In this document: positions 35,554 through 44,634 of the stretch, one piece after another
Layout of the letters: every line of letters starts with the position of its first letter
Position numbering within the stretch: the first letter of the stretch is position 1
Position numbers and translations under genes: made by a program
Assembly: GCA_965197665.1 (NCBI GenBank)
Contig: CBDANO010000002.1
Coordinates: forward strand, 1-64,000
From: CBDANO01 sp965197665
GTDB lineage: Bacteria; Chloroflexota; Dehalococcoidia; Lucifugimonadales; UBA3495
DNA: 64,000 bases
Direction of reading: 5' to 3'
The notes under the pieces: generated by a model
What the model was told of the DNA's origin: nothing
Databases searched by the model: none
What the model saw: the letters and a program-made list of their open reading frames with translations, nothing else

Positions 35554-35766
35554 CTAGCGCATCCTTGGGGTGTTCATGCCGCCGGGGGTGATGGGCTCGT
35601 TGACGTAGATGTCGCCGTTCCGGATCTTCAGATTGAATCCACAACTAGGATTGATACACACCCATGCTTTGAAGTGGACTGACGCGCCTTGACCACCGTA
35701 ATCGGACAGGGGGACCAGTTGCCCAGCTTCGCACTTAAGGCATTTGGGGCTTACCCACTCTTCCAC
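35554..35766 (-). CDS. Small zinc-ribbon protein, function unknown
   Basis: The 70-residue protein starts at GTG 35766 behind GGAGG. It has two cysteine pairs, CLKC (C9 and C12) and CINPSC (C37 and C42), which predict a single zinc ribbon. The middle (VHFKAWVCINPSCGFNLKIR) reads like a zinc-ribbon beta hairpin. No partner domain is present. It lies alone upstream of rpoD-dnaG on neither side of an obvious operon. It looks like a conserved lineage gene rather than chance, given motif, start site and terminator. Confidence 0.7.
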   Translation of the reverse strand: MEEWVSPKCLKCEAGQLVPLSDYGGQGASVHFKAWVCINPSCGFNLKIRNGDIYVNEPITPGGMNTPRMR

Positions 35767-35886
35767 TCATGCCCCTCCCAAATCGAACTGGGGCCGAGTA
35801 TATCACCCGCATTTTCAGAGTTACAAGCAAATCCGGCGCGGTGATTGAGGACTTTGGTCGATTTGCCGGTTAAATTAACGCCGAGG

Positions 35887-37464
35887 TTACTCCAAAAAGT
35901 CCTTGAGCTTGCGGGAGCGGGTAGGATGCCGCAACTTGCGCAGCGCCTTGGCTTCTATTTGGCGGATGCGCTCCCTGGTGACGCCGAACTCCCTGCCGAC
36001 TTCTTCCAAGGTGCGGCTGCGGCCGTCTTCCAATCCGAACCGCAGTTGCAAGACCCGGGACTCTCGGTCCGTCAACGTGTGGAGGACCTCATCCACTTGC
36101 TCCTTGAGCAACTGGAAGGACGCGGCGTCCGCCGGGGCCGGCGCGTTCCGGTCTTCGATGAAGTCCCCCAGATGTGAGTCTTCCTCTTCTCCGATGGGAG
36201 TCTCCAACGATACGGGTTCTTGAGAGATTTTCAGAATCTCTTCCACTTTCTCAGGGCCGATGTCCATGGCCATACCGATTTCTTCCGCGGTGGGTTCCCT
36301 TCCATACTCCTGCAAGAGCCGCCTGTGCTGACGCATCAGCTTGTTAATGGTCTCTACCATGTGGACCGGAATGCGGATGGTCCTGGCTTGGTCGGCGATG
36401 GCCCTGGTGATGGCTTGGCGTATCCACCAGGTAGCGTAGGTGCTGAATTTGTAGCCCTTTCTGTAGTCGAACTTTTCCACGGCCCGGATGAGGCCGATGT
36501 TGCCCTCTTGGATCATATCCAGCAGCGCCATACCGCGGCCGATGTATTTCTTGGCCACGCTGACCACCAGCCTGAGATTCGCTTCGGTCAGATGGGCGGT
36601 GGCCCGGGAGGCTTCAGCGTCGATGCGCCGGAAATAGGCCCGAAACAATGGCTCCATCCGCTGTAGCTGGTCGTAGCAATCGGGCTGGCTCAAGGTCGAG
36701 TCCAAGTCGCCCAAGGTGCAGTCCTCCAAGACGTCTATAGCATCCGGAGGAACCAACCAACTGCTCAAGGATAAATTGACAACCCGGCCGTACACGCTTT
36801 CCGGGTATTCGCCCAAGGCCTCGCCCACGGCCGCCATCAGGTCCGGAGAAACCTCGGCGTCAATGGAGGCCCGTAGCTTGGGATGGTCGGTTATTTGGGA
36901 CAAAGTCAGGTTGCTCGGCAAACCCAGTTGTTCGCTAAGGCCGACAATCAGTGATGACGCGGCCACCAACCGGCGCAGCAGCGCATAGGTGACCTCCCAT
37001 GAACGGGGAGGCCGCCCCTCCAAGTCGTTGAATTCTTTTTGAAGGGCCTTCAGGTGTTTGCCGCCCTCGATCTTCCGCGCCAAAACCCGCTCGTCATTGG
37101 AGGTTAGCAAGCGCACCCGGCCTATTTCCCGCAGATACATGCGTACCGGGTCGTCAAGGACTTCTACGGTTTCCGCTTCGGGTTCCCATTCCACCTCCTC
37201 ACTCTCGGTCTCGCTCGGCTTCTCGGTGGGTGCGTCGGTCGATTTTTCTCCCGACGAAGCATCGTCCCATTGCTCATCCGCAGCTTCCGGGGCCAACTCC
37301 GCCGGCGGCCTCGCAATCCCGGTAGTGTCGCTGGTAGTCTCCTCCTCCGCCACGCCCTTCACACCCCGGACTATCTCCAGGATCTTGTCCCGGTCTTCGT
37401 TTTCCTCGGTTGCTTCCAAGAAGTCTTCCGGATTGAGTTCCTGCCGGTTGTTGCGTCTTACCAT
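35887..37464 (-). CDS. rpoD: Primary sigma factor RpoD (sigma70)
   Basis: The 525-residue protein starts with an acidic low-complexity region. Region 1.2 follows (DDPVRMYLREIGRVRLLTSN), then a non-conserved insert, region 2 (TEANLRLVVSVAKKYIGRGM; FSTYATWWIRQAITRAIADQ; IRIPVHMVETINKL), region 3 and region 4 with the -35 recognition helix (SRTLEEVGREFGVTRERIRQ, then IEAKALRKLRHPTRSRKL). It directs RNA polymerase to housekeeping promoters, consistent with the TTGACA/TATAAT-like sites seen here. It starts five bases after the dnaG stop codon, so the two genes are translationally coupled as in the classic macromolecular-synthesis operon. Confidence 0.96.
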   Translation of the reverse strand: MVRRNNRQELNPEDFLEATEENEDRDKILEIVRGVKGVAEEETTSDTTGIARPPAELAPEAADEQWDDASSGEKSTDAPTEKPSETESEEVEWEPEAETVEVLDDPVRMYLREIGRVRLLTSNDERVLARKIEGGKHLKALQKEFNDLEGRPPRSWEVTYALLRRLVAASSLIVGLSEQLGLPSNLTLSQITDHPKLRASIDAEVSPDLMAAVGEALGEYPESVYGRVVNLSLSSWLVPPDAIDVLEDCTLGDLDSTLSQPDCYDQLQRMEPLFRAYFRRIDAEASRATAHLTEANLRLVVSVAKKYIGRGMALLDMIQEGNIGLIRAVEKFDYRKGYKFSTYATWWIRQAITRAIADQARTIRIPVHMVETINKLMRQHRRLLQEYGREPTAEEIGMAMDIGPEKVEEILKISQEPVSLETPIGEEEDSHLGDFIEDRNAPAPADAASFQLLKEQVDEVLHTLTDRESRVLQLRFGLEDGRSRTLEEVGREFGVTRERIRQIEAKALRKLRHPTRSRKLKDFLE

Positions 37465-37468
37465 GCGT

Positions 37469-39328
37469 TTATGAACCTCTGTTTGAAAAATCTTGAGTCA
37501 AGGAACTCCGTTTGTTCTGAGTAGACCTCAATTGTTGATTCACTTGGAGGATGGCTGCATGAGACTCCTCTTGTAAATCCGGAGGGGCCTCGGCAAACCT
37601 AATCTCCTCTTCGGCCTTCAATTCTCGCAGGTACCGCTCTTCCAACCGGCGAACGGTGTCCAGCAGGGCACCCTCGCGGCGGCGTCCCTCCAGCGGAGGT
37701 AAGGGCCTGTTGACCAACGACCGAAAGTGTCCGGTCAGTTCTTCGTCGATTTCGGTTTCCAATGCGGTGAGAGTAGGACCCGCCTCACCTTCCTCCCGTT
37801 GACGGGTCCGATGACGGGCCAACTGATTGAATATTTCCCGGTTTTCGAGCCTGCGGAAATACTCCGAGCGGAGGTCTCCGGTCAAGGCTTCCAATTCGTC
37901 GTATTGCAGCAGCAGGGCCAAACAATAGTCCTCGATGGGATTGCTGTCCAACGTTGCGAAGGGAGACGGGGTGGCGCCGCGGCTCTGGGTGGTTCTGTTC
38001 CGGGCCCTGGGCGCCGCGGAGGGCCGGCCAACAGTGGCCCGGAGGGTTTCCAGCGTTACGCCAAGGTGGTCCGCCAGCAACTGAAAGTAATGGTCCTGTT
38101 GAGTCGCCTCGGGTACTGCGGCGATGAGGGGGAACGCCATTTCGACCATCCGGGCTTTGCCTTGGGGCGTCGATGGGTCCACTTGAGCGGCCAGCGCGGG
38201 AATCAGGTATGCCATGTACGGAACGGCATGACCTATCAGGCGGCCCCACTCTTCGGGGGACTGCCTTATCAGTTGGTCCGGGTCTTGACCATCGGGCAGC
38301 ACGGCGATCTTCAGCTCCGGCATCGTCTGCCGCCGGTACAGGGTCGTACCCCGGGTTCTGCCGGCCACTTGAGTCTGAAATACGCGCCAGGATGATTCCA
38401 AGCTGCGAAAAGTTGCTTGCTGACCCGCCGCGTCCGGGTCAAGGGCTATCGTCACGTCGTTCGTAATTCTGCCTATGGCGGCAACTTGATGCTCGGTCAA
38501 TGCGGTGCCCATAGAAGCCACTACGTTGGCGAACCCGTGTTGATGAGCGGCAATAACGTCCATGTATCCTTCGACGACAACCAGTCCCTCTTGGTTGGCA
38601 GGGTCCTTGGCCCGGTGCAGGGCGTACAACAACCGGCTTTTGTCGAACACCGGGGTCCGAGGAGAGTTGAGGTACTTGGGGGTGGCCCCCTCTTCCAGGC
38701 CCCGGCCGCCAAACCCTCCCAACTCGCCCTGGGTGTTCCTGATGGGTATCATCAGACGGCCCCGGAACAGGTCCCTGGCGCGCCCGTTTTGATTGACGTG
38801 GACGACGCCGGCTTGGGCTAAGTCTTGAGCCGAATACCCTTGCCTGCTCAAGTGATTATTCAACGACTCCCCATCCGGCGGGCTTAGACCCAACTCGAAA
38901 GACTCGATAACCTCCTTGCTCAAGCCTCGGTCTTCCAGGTACCGGCGGGCGCCGGTCCCCCGGGCCGAGGACAATTGCTCCTGGAAGTAGGCGCAAGCCG
39001 CGTCATTGATTTTGAAGGTTGCTTGCTGCTCGGTCCGGCGCTCCCGGCTGGGGGGAGCAATTCCCGCCTGTTGGGCCAGCCGTTTTAACGCTTCGGGGAA
39101 ATCCAAACTCTCGGCCCGCATGACAAAGGAAAAGAGGTCGCCGCCGGCAGCGCAGGCCCCGAAGCAGCGCCAAGTCTGGCGGTCGGGGAACACGTGAAAG
39201 GAAGGTGTCTTTTCTTGATGGAAGGGGCAGTTAGCTTTGTAGCTGCGGCCGGAGCGGTTCAGGGCCGCGTACTGCGAGATTACTTCCAATATGTCAAGGC
39301 GGCTCTTGATGTCGTCAACGACTGTCAT
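37469..39328 (-). CDS. dnaG: DNA primase DnaG
   Basis: The enzyme makes RNA primers for replication. The 619-residue protein has the N-terminal CHC2 zinc finger (C34, H37, C55, C59: NCPFHQEKTPSF ... WRCFGAC), the catalytic core (SLDFPEALKRLAQQAGI; FRGRLMIPIRNTQGELGGFG) and the Toprim metal site (VVVEGYMDVIAAHQHG, VASMGTAL, IALDPDAAGQ). A helical C-terminal region for helicase binding follows. Length and order are normal. It is upstream of and almost touching rpoD; the promoter of the pair must lie in 39329-39612, where I see no clear motif. Confidence 0.96.
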   Translation of the reverse strand: MTVVDDIKSRLDILEVISQYAALNRSGRSYKANCPFHQEKTPSFHVFPDRQTWRCFGACAAGGDLFSFVMRAESLDFPEALKRLAQQAGIAPPSRERRTEQQATFKINDAACAYFQEQLSSARGTGARRYLEDRGLSKEVIESFELGLSPPDGESLNNHLSRQGYSAQDLAQAGVVHVNQNGRARDLFRGRLMIPIRNTQGELGGFGGRGLEEGATPKYLNSPRTPVFDKSRLLYALHRAKDPANQEGLVVVEGYMDVIAAHQHGFANVVASMGTALTEHQVAAIGRITNDVTIALDPDAAGQQATFRSLESSWRVFQTQVAGRTRGTTLYRRQTMPELKIAVLPDGQDPDQLIRQSPEEWGRLIGHAVPYMAYLIPALAAQVDPSTPQGKARMVEMAFPLIAAVPEATQQDHYFQLLADHLGVTLETLRATVGRPSAAPRARNRTTQSRGATPSPFATLDSNPIEDYCLALLLQYDELEALTGDLRSEYFRRLENREIFNQLARHRTRQREEGEAGPTLTALETEIDEELTGHFRSLVNRPLPPLEGRRREGALLDTVRRLEERYLRELKAEEEIRFAEAPPDLQEESHAAILQVNQQLRSTQNKRSSLTQDFSNRGS

Positions 39329-39612
39329 ATTAAGCCGCGCCCGCAGCTAAGTTGCCTAATAAGTTACTTAAAGGGAAGCTGATCAATTAGCCTAATCCGG
39401 CCCGGCGCAACCCATTCCTAATCACGGAAGAATCAAGTAGGACGAGTACTGCGCCGCCGGCTGCGTCAGCTTGGGGATTTGAAGTTACTAGAGGACTACC
39501 CTAGGCTATATCTTACCACTTTAGAGCCGGCATTGACAGCCGTACGAACGGGCCAATGGCACTTTAACCGTTGGGCAACCGCAGGGTGCCGCGCCCAATC
39601 ACCTGAGGGGGT

Positions 39613-40434
39613 TCAGGCCGAGCGGCGGGCTAACAGTCGCTTTTGCTCAACCGTATCCGCGAGGTGATCGGTAACCACCGCCTCAAGCCGCGCCGACGCC
39701 ATAGCCTCCAGGTCGCGGCCAAAATCCACATCCCACGCCAGCACCCGGTGGCCCCGCCGTTGGAAAATCCGGTGCAGCCTCGGGTTGTAGCTCTCATCGG
39801 CCGGGTCGTACCAGTCAACCTGCACCAAGGGGCTGAGCCACCTGGAGCGGACCGGAAAGGGGTGTTTCTTAGACCATATGTAGCCTCTAGCGATCCCCGG
39901 CTCGAACCGCCGCAGGTGGTAGAGGGCTACGGGATTGAAGCTGGCCACCAGGGTGCTGGCCCGGCGGCCGTGCCGAGCTATAGTTTCCGCCACTAGGTGA
40001 GCGATCTGCTTCATCCCTCGTATGATTACTTTCAACTCGACGTTGACCAAAAAGTCTCGCGGTAAGAGCTCGAATACTTCATCCAGGGTCGGGGGTATTT
40101 CACCTTTGAACTTTGGGCTAAACCAGGAGCCTACGTCCAAAGACCGTAGTTCGGCCAGGGTATGGCCTCTGACCGGACCTTGACTGTCGCTGGTGCGGTC
40201 AAGGCTTGCGTCGTGAAAAACTATCAACCGGTCGTCTCGGGTCAAGCGAACGTCCAACTCCACGCCGTCAGCGCCGGCGGCGAGGGCACTCTGGAACGCG
40301 GATAGGGTGTTTTCCGGGCACTCGCTGAGGTCGCCCCGATGAGCTATTACCAACGGCGCCGGCTGAGAGCCGGGAGGGATGGCCCAGGTGGTCACTCTTC
40401 CATTAGTTGATGTTTCACGAGTGTCAATGCCCAC
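39613..40434 (-). CDS. Glycerophosphodiester phosphodiesterase
   Basis: The 273-residue GDPD-family protein hydrolyses glycerophosphodiesters to glycerol-3-phosphate and an alcohol. Signature residues are visible: VIAHRGDLSECPENTLSAFQ (catalytic His, Arg, Glu), GADGVELDVRLTRDD (metal-binding Glu and Asp), VFHDASLDR (second catalytic His) and NVELKV in the barrel. The C-terminal GHRVLAWDVD and LEAVVTDHLAD fit the family. It begins at GTG 40434. No signal peptide, so it is probably cytoplasmic and acts in lipid head-group recycling. Confidence 0.92.
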   Translation of the reverse strand: MGIDTRETSTNGRVTTWAIPPGSQPAPLVIAHRGDLSECPENTLSAFQSALAAGADGVELDVRLTRDDRLIVFHDASLDRTSDSQGPVRGHTLAELRSLDVGSWFSPKFKGEIPPTLDEVFELLPRDFLVNVELKVIIRGMKQIAHLVAETIARHGRRASTLVASFNPVALYHLRRFEPGIARGYIWSKKHPFPVRSRWLSPLVQVDWYDPADESYNPRLHRIFQRRGHRVLAWDVDFGRDLEAMASARLEAVVTDHLADTVEQKRLLARRSA

Positions 40435-40817
40435 GGCAACCCATCCTACTCTTAGCGCCCCGTAAGGACGTCACGCCCATGAAATGACTTGGTCAAGGGT
40501 ATTCGACGGCTTAAGAACCCGCTCATGCGACGGGCCCGACTTTCTTGCGGCGTCCGTCGGTCCGCGCCGCCGCAAGAGGCGGCACTACATCGAAACACAA
40601 GGCATCCATAAGTAAACTACCCGGCAATGACGGTGTCAAGACACGCAGCGCCGGCGGTGGTCCAGGGCCGGTTGATCTAGGCCGGCGCGGCTCGGTAACC
40701 CGGTGCTCGCGTCCTTGCGGCGGGAGCAGCCCTTGGACAGGCCGCTGCTCGGAAAGACGAAATCCAGGCAGAGTTGGGCCGCAGCCATGAGGTGGGTACG
40801 GGATAGAAACGAGTAGA
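40435..40817. other. Divergent intergenic region
   Basis: Separates the leftward phosphodiesterase gene and the rightward MFS gene. Short open frames here lack starts and domains. GC-rich with several small inverted repeats, but no assignable promoter. Confidence 0.4.
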
Positions 40818-42152
40818 ATGGGCAGGCGTTCAACCCACTGGTCCATGCGGAGGTCTGCCCTGGTACAACCCGCCGCGGGTGGCCGCGCTCCAATCTTTTC
40901 CGTCCTCCAAGACCCTCACTTCCGGCACATTTGGTACTTCGGGGCCTTGGCCGAAGTAGCCAGGTGGATGGAGATCCTGGTCTTAAGCTGGCTGGTTCTC
41001 CAAGCCACCGGCTCGCCTTTTCAGCTGGGCTTGGTCTTAGTGTTCAACAACCTGCCCAGGCCCTTCTTCTCTCTTTTTACCGGATTCATAGCCGACCGCC
41101 TTAGCCGCCACCGGATTCTGGCCGTCGCCCAGGCCATCAACGTGTTGGCGGCAGCCGTGCTGCTGTTCCTCATTGCGTCCGAGTTGATCCAGCCGTGGCA
41201 CGTATTCGTCGCGGCCTTTGCCTTGGGCGTATCTCGATCGCTGGAGGACCCGTCTCGGCGCACCGCGGTTCTCGACATTGTTGGCGAAAGGCGGTTGGTT
41301 AACGCTATATCGCTGGACGTGGTCAGCAACACCAGCGGTAAATTGATCGGCCCTTTGTTGGGCGGCGTCCTGTTGGACACCGCGGGCTTTAGCGGGGCCT
41401 ATGGATTTCTGCTGTCAATCCAGGTTATCAACCTGGCATTATTGCTGACGCGGGTAAGAATACCGGCCACTCAGAGACAACAGGAAAGGGAACCGGTAAT
41501 CCAGAGCTTGCGGTCTGCCGTCAGCTACGCCGTACATAGCCCCACACTTCGAGGCTTGCTGTTCGTTACTTTGGTAATGAACGCCATGGCCTTTCCCGTC
41601 AGGCAGTTCATACCGGTTATCGGCCAAGAGGAATTAAACGCGGGGGCCACCCTGGTGGGTCTGCTGCTTGCCGCTGAGGCAATCGGTCAAATGGTGGGCG
41701 CCGCCGCTACGGCCTTCACACGCAACTTGCAGCACTTGGGCCGGGTATACGTCGTTGGTTCACTGTTAGTGCTGGCGGCGGCCGTTTTGTTTGCTTGGAG
41801 CCCCTGGTACGCTCTAGCCTTCTTGTTGCTGATGTTGGGAGGGTTCGGGCAAGCGGGGTTCAGCACCATGCAAAGCACCATAACCATGTTGGCGGCGCCG
41901 GCCCAAATGAGGGGGCGGATGTTGGGACTCCTTAGCGTGTGTATAGGCGCGGGGACCCCCATCGGCACTCTGGAGATGGGCGCAATCGCGGCCCTCAGTA
42001 CCAAATGGGCCATCTCGGCAAACGCGATGGCGGGGCTGCTGCTGTTGCTGCCCGTGGTCTTCGTTTCATCCTTGGTTCGCCAACCCGTAACCGCACCGGC
42101 GCCAACGAGCCGCGCCGCCGGTGATGACCCATCGAGAAGGGCCGGGAGCTAA
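40818..42152 (+). CDS. MFS transporter (EntS/DHA3-like exporter)
   Basis: The 444-residue membrane protein is expected to have about twelve helices. Motif A lies between helices 2 and 3 (GFIADRLSRHRILAVAQ). The gene starts with HFRHIWYFGALAEVARWMEI, typical of the enterobactin-exporter-like (EntS, DHA3) group, and has the FALGVSRSLEDPSRRTAVLD loop before helix 5. These proteins export small molecules by proton antiport; the substrate is unknown. ATG 40818 is used, with ATG 40845 as a possible alternative. No regulator or partner is adjacent. Confidence 0.88.
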   Translation: MGRRSTHWSMRRSALVQPAAGGRAPIFSVLQDPHFRHIWYFGALAEVARWMEILVLSWLVLQATGSPFQLGLVLVFNNLPRPFFSLFTGFIADRLSRHRILAVAQAINVLAAAVLLFLIASELIQPWHVFVAAFALGVSRSLEDPSRRTAVLDIVGERRLVNAISLDVVSNTSGKLIGPLLGGVLLDTAGFSGAYGFLLSIQVINLALLLTRVRIPATQRQQEREPVIQSLRSAVSYAVHSPTLRGLLFVTLVMNAMAFPVRQFIPVIGQEELNAGATLVGLLLAAEAIGQMVGAAATAFTRNLQHLGRVYVVGSLLVLAAAVLFAWSPWYALAFLLLMLGGFGQAGFSTMQSTITMLAAPAQMRGRMLGLLSVCIGAGTPIGTLEMGAIAALSTKWAISANAMAGLLLLLPVVFVSSLVRQPVTAPAPTSRAAGDDPSRRAGS

Positions 42153-42349
42153 TGCCGCGCCAAAGCAAAGGGTTAACGCATTGTGTCCAAGGATTGGAAG
42201 CAGTATATTCGGACTACTTTCGACTTGGGCGGCCCTGATTAGGTCAGCGCATTGATAACGCCCTGATAACGCCTTGATGAGGAAGTTGGCCGCGGATTCG
42301 ATCACCGGGAACAGCGCGGTTGGCAGGCGGGGCCGCGCCGGGAGGACGT

Positions 42350-42907
42350 ATGCCTCGGATTGTTGATTGGCCGGGAAGAATGAAGGAGGTCGCCGAGTTC
42401 GTCGGCTTGGGACCGGCCGAGTTGGAAACGATCCGAGCAACCGGGCCTATAGTATCGGAGCACGCGGCGGTGTTGACCGCCTCGGTTTACGACCATTTCC
42501 TGGAGTTCCCGAAAGCGCGGAAGTTCTTCCTAGACGACGCCGGCTTGGTGGACGAGTCACGGGTAGACCAGAGGAAGCACAGCTTGGAGCGCTGGCTTCG
42601 CGGCTCGATCAACTTCCAGATCGACGAAGACTATCCTATCCGGCTGCTGGCCACCGGGATAGTCCACAGCCACCCGCCGTCCCACCGGGCCCATTTGGGA
42701 TCGATACCCAGCCGGTACATGGTAGCGACCATTTCTTTCATCCAAACGGCTCTCACCACCTTGCTTCACCGCGAAATGACCGACCCAATCGAAGCAACCC
42801 GGGCCGCCACCGCTTGGAACAAGCTCCTCATCGTCCAATTGGATATTCTGCTGGCGGGCTATTTGAAGGAAACGCCCATCGAGGCGGAAGAAGGGGAGAC
42901 CCGGTGA
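42350..42907 (+). CDS. Single-domain protoglobin
   Basis: The 185-residue protein starts at ATG 42350 behind GGGAGGA; the frame is open ten codons further. It matches the protoglobin / globin-sensor fold: VAEFVGLGPAELETIRATGP, YDHFLEFPKARKFFLDDAG, and GIVHSHPPSHRAHLGSIPSR, where H106 is the likely proximal haem ligand. No methyl-accepting or GGDEF output domain is attached, so it would bind O2, NO or CO as a stand-alone carrier, sensor or scavenger. The stop overlaps a possible 41-codon frame (42904-43029, GTG start), which I do not treat as a gene. Confidence 0.82.
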   Translation: MPRIVDWPGRMKEVAEFVGLGPAELETIRATGPIVSEHAAVLTASVYDHFLEFPKARKFFLDDAGLVDESRVDQRKHSLERWLRGSINFQIDEDYPIRLLATGIVHSHPPSHRAHLGSIPSRYMVATISFIQTALTTLLHREMTDPIEATRAATAWNKLLIVQLDILLAGYLKETPIEAEEGETR

Positions 42908-43062
42908 TCGAGGTACACACCTCCAATCCAACCGCCCGGGGCACGGTGTCCAGCATCTTGCCAGTATGCAAGGGGTCGATGTATGGATTCGGCGTCTACC
43001 GCGCTACCGCCTCGCCTTGGAGGCGGTAAAGCAAATGGCTTGAGGCCCCGTAATACCCGCGG

Positions 43063-43254
43063 CTATTCGCACCGAAGGCAGCGGTTCTCCGCAAATACGG
43101 CGTGATGCAGGTTGGGGTTGGTCAATATGTAGTCGAACACGATCCGAACGACTTTGCTCTCGTCCCGAATCTTGTATCTCTCCCTGGTTGCTCGAATGAA
43201 TTCCATGTGTTCCGGGTTCAGGGTGACGTCGTAGGTCTCTTTGGCTCCGCCCAT
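43063..43254 (-). CDS. Small protein, ribbon-helix-helix-like
   Basis: The 63-residue protein from ATG 43254 has a strong GGAGG site upstream. It reads ETYDVTLNPEHMEFIRATRE, then RYKIRDESKVVRIVFDYILT, a strand-helix-helix pattern with SKVVRIVFDYI resembling the second helix of ribbon-helix-helix proteins; it ends CLRCE (two cysteines). It may be a small DNA-binding regulator. No partner toxin is adjacent, and function is not known. Confidence 0.6.
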   Translation of the reverse strand: MGGAKETYDVTLNPEHMEFIRATRERYKIRDESKVVRIVFDYILTNPNLHHAVFAENRCLRCE

Positions 43255-43420
43255 GAAATCGAACCTCCAAATTATTAGGTCGGTCAGCGCCCGTACCGGC
43301 GCAACATCAAGGCCGTCTTGATGCGCCGCCGGATGAATCTCGATGGGTCCCGGTGGATTTTAATGGGTCCGTTGGAGAAACGGCGTCACGTCAACTACCG
43401 GCGAAAGGGTTGCCGCCGAA

Positions 43421-44593
43421 TCACCTACACGCGTTTCTCACCGCTTGGGAAATTGCGGCCAGGCGAGGAGTATTGGACTGTTCGGCCCGAAAGCCGTTGG
43501 TAATGTAGGCGACGGCCAAGCCCGCATCCGGGTCGGCCCAACCCACCGAGGTGCCGGCGCCGCCGTGTCCGAAGGTCCTGATAGTCAAGGTTTCCGCTCC
43601 CCCCATGCGGTCATCGGCCAGCGCCATCCCAAGGGAGCGGCGCACCCGCCGGTCCAAGGTGTGGTCCATCCCCTCCGACTGCAGTCCGGTCACTTCGGCG
43701 ACGGTATCGGGCTTGAAGATACCCACTCCATCCAGGGTGCCCCCCGCCGCCATCATCGCGTAGAACCGGGCCAAGTCCCGGGCCGTGGCGATACCCCCTC
43801 CGGCGGGATGGACGACCAGATGCACTTCCGGCCGGTTGTAGATGGATACCATCGTGGGGCGGTCGCAGTCCTTCATAGCATGTTCTTTGGACACGCGGTA
43901 CTCGAGGGAAGGCGGCAAGCCGACGAAAGTATCCCGCAGGCCCAAGGGCCCGGTGATCTCTTCCTGGAGAAACCGGCGGAAGGGCCGCCCGTCTATGCGC
44001 TGCACCAACTCGGCGATGACCCAACCAAAATTGCGGGGATGGTAGGCGATCACCCGACCGGGTTCGTAGATAGGCACGGTTTTTTCCATCGCTCTAACAA
44101 CGAAGTCCCAGTCGTGCCACTTGTCCCAGGTCAACTCGGCGGGGGTATCGGGGAAACCGCCCCGGTGGGTCAATATGTGCCTTATGGTGACACCGGCCTT
44201 ACCGTTTTCGGCAAAGCCTGGCCAATAACCGGAAACGGTGTCGTCCCAATCCAGCTTACCCCGCTCCCACAAGAGGTACAGGCACGCCGCGGCAAGGGGC
44301 TTAGTGGAGGAGTAGAGCACAAACATAGTGTCGGCTTCAAGTGGCTTACCCGATTCGGCGTCGGCCAGACCTCCGTGCAGGTCCAGAACCAACCGTCCAT
44401 AGCGGTACACGGCCAACGCGGCCCCAGGGTGGGCCCCCTCCCGTATCTGCTCATGAAAGAGGACCTCGACCCCCTCAAGGGCCTCGCGGTCCATCCGGAC
44501 GTCGTCCGCGGCTACTACCATATCGTCATTACGGCTTGGACCGCCGTCGTTGGCCGTGGTTGATTCATAAGCTGGTATTTCTCTTGTGTTCAA
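43421..44593 (-). CDS. Serine beta-lactamase-fold hydrolase (EstB-like)
   Basis: The 390-residue protein (frame from TTG 44593; the start is uncertain, internal ATGs at 44521 and 44494) has the S-x-x-K motif S95-STK98 in LYSSTKPLAA. It has YHPRNFG as the Y-x-N-like element and FGHGGAGTSVGW as the third motif. This is the class C beta-lactamase/esterase fold. In environmental genomes such proteins are usually esterases or peptidases rather than antibiotic resistance enzymes. No signal peptide is evident, which argues against a periplasmic beta-lactamase. Confidence 0.85.
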   Translation of the reverse strand: MNTREIPAYESTTANDGGPSRNDDMVVAADDVRMDREALEGVEVLFHEQIREGAHPGAALAVYRYGRLVLDLHGGLADAESGKPLEADTMFVLYSSTKPLAAACLYLLWERGKLDWDDTVSGYWPGFAENGKAGVTIRHILTHRGGFPDTPAELTWDKWHDWDFVVRAMEKTVPIYEPGRVIAYHPRNFGWVIAELVQRIDGRPFRRFLQEEITGPLGLRDTFVGLPPSLEYRVSKEHAMKDCDRPTMVSIYNRPEVHLVVHPAGGGIATARDLARFYAMMAAGGTLDGVGIFKPDTVAEVTGLQSEGMDHTLDRRVRRSLGMALADDRMGGAETLTIRTFGHGGAGTSVGWADPDAGLAVAYITNGFRAEQSNTPRLAAISQAVRNACR

Positions 44594-44634
44594 ATATCCG
44601 GCAAAGGACCGGGCGGCGGAGCCGGTTTGCCGCC

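Noticed and set aside
42904..43029. 41-codon frame overlapping the protoglobin stop
   Set aside because: Position suggests coupling, but there is no recognisable sequence and it is too short to support without homologues.
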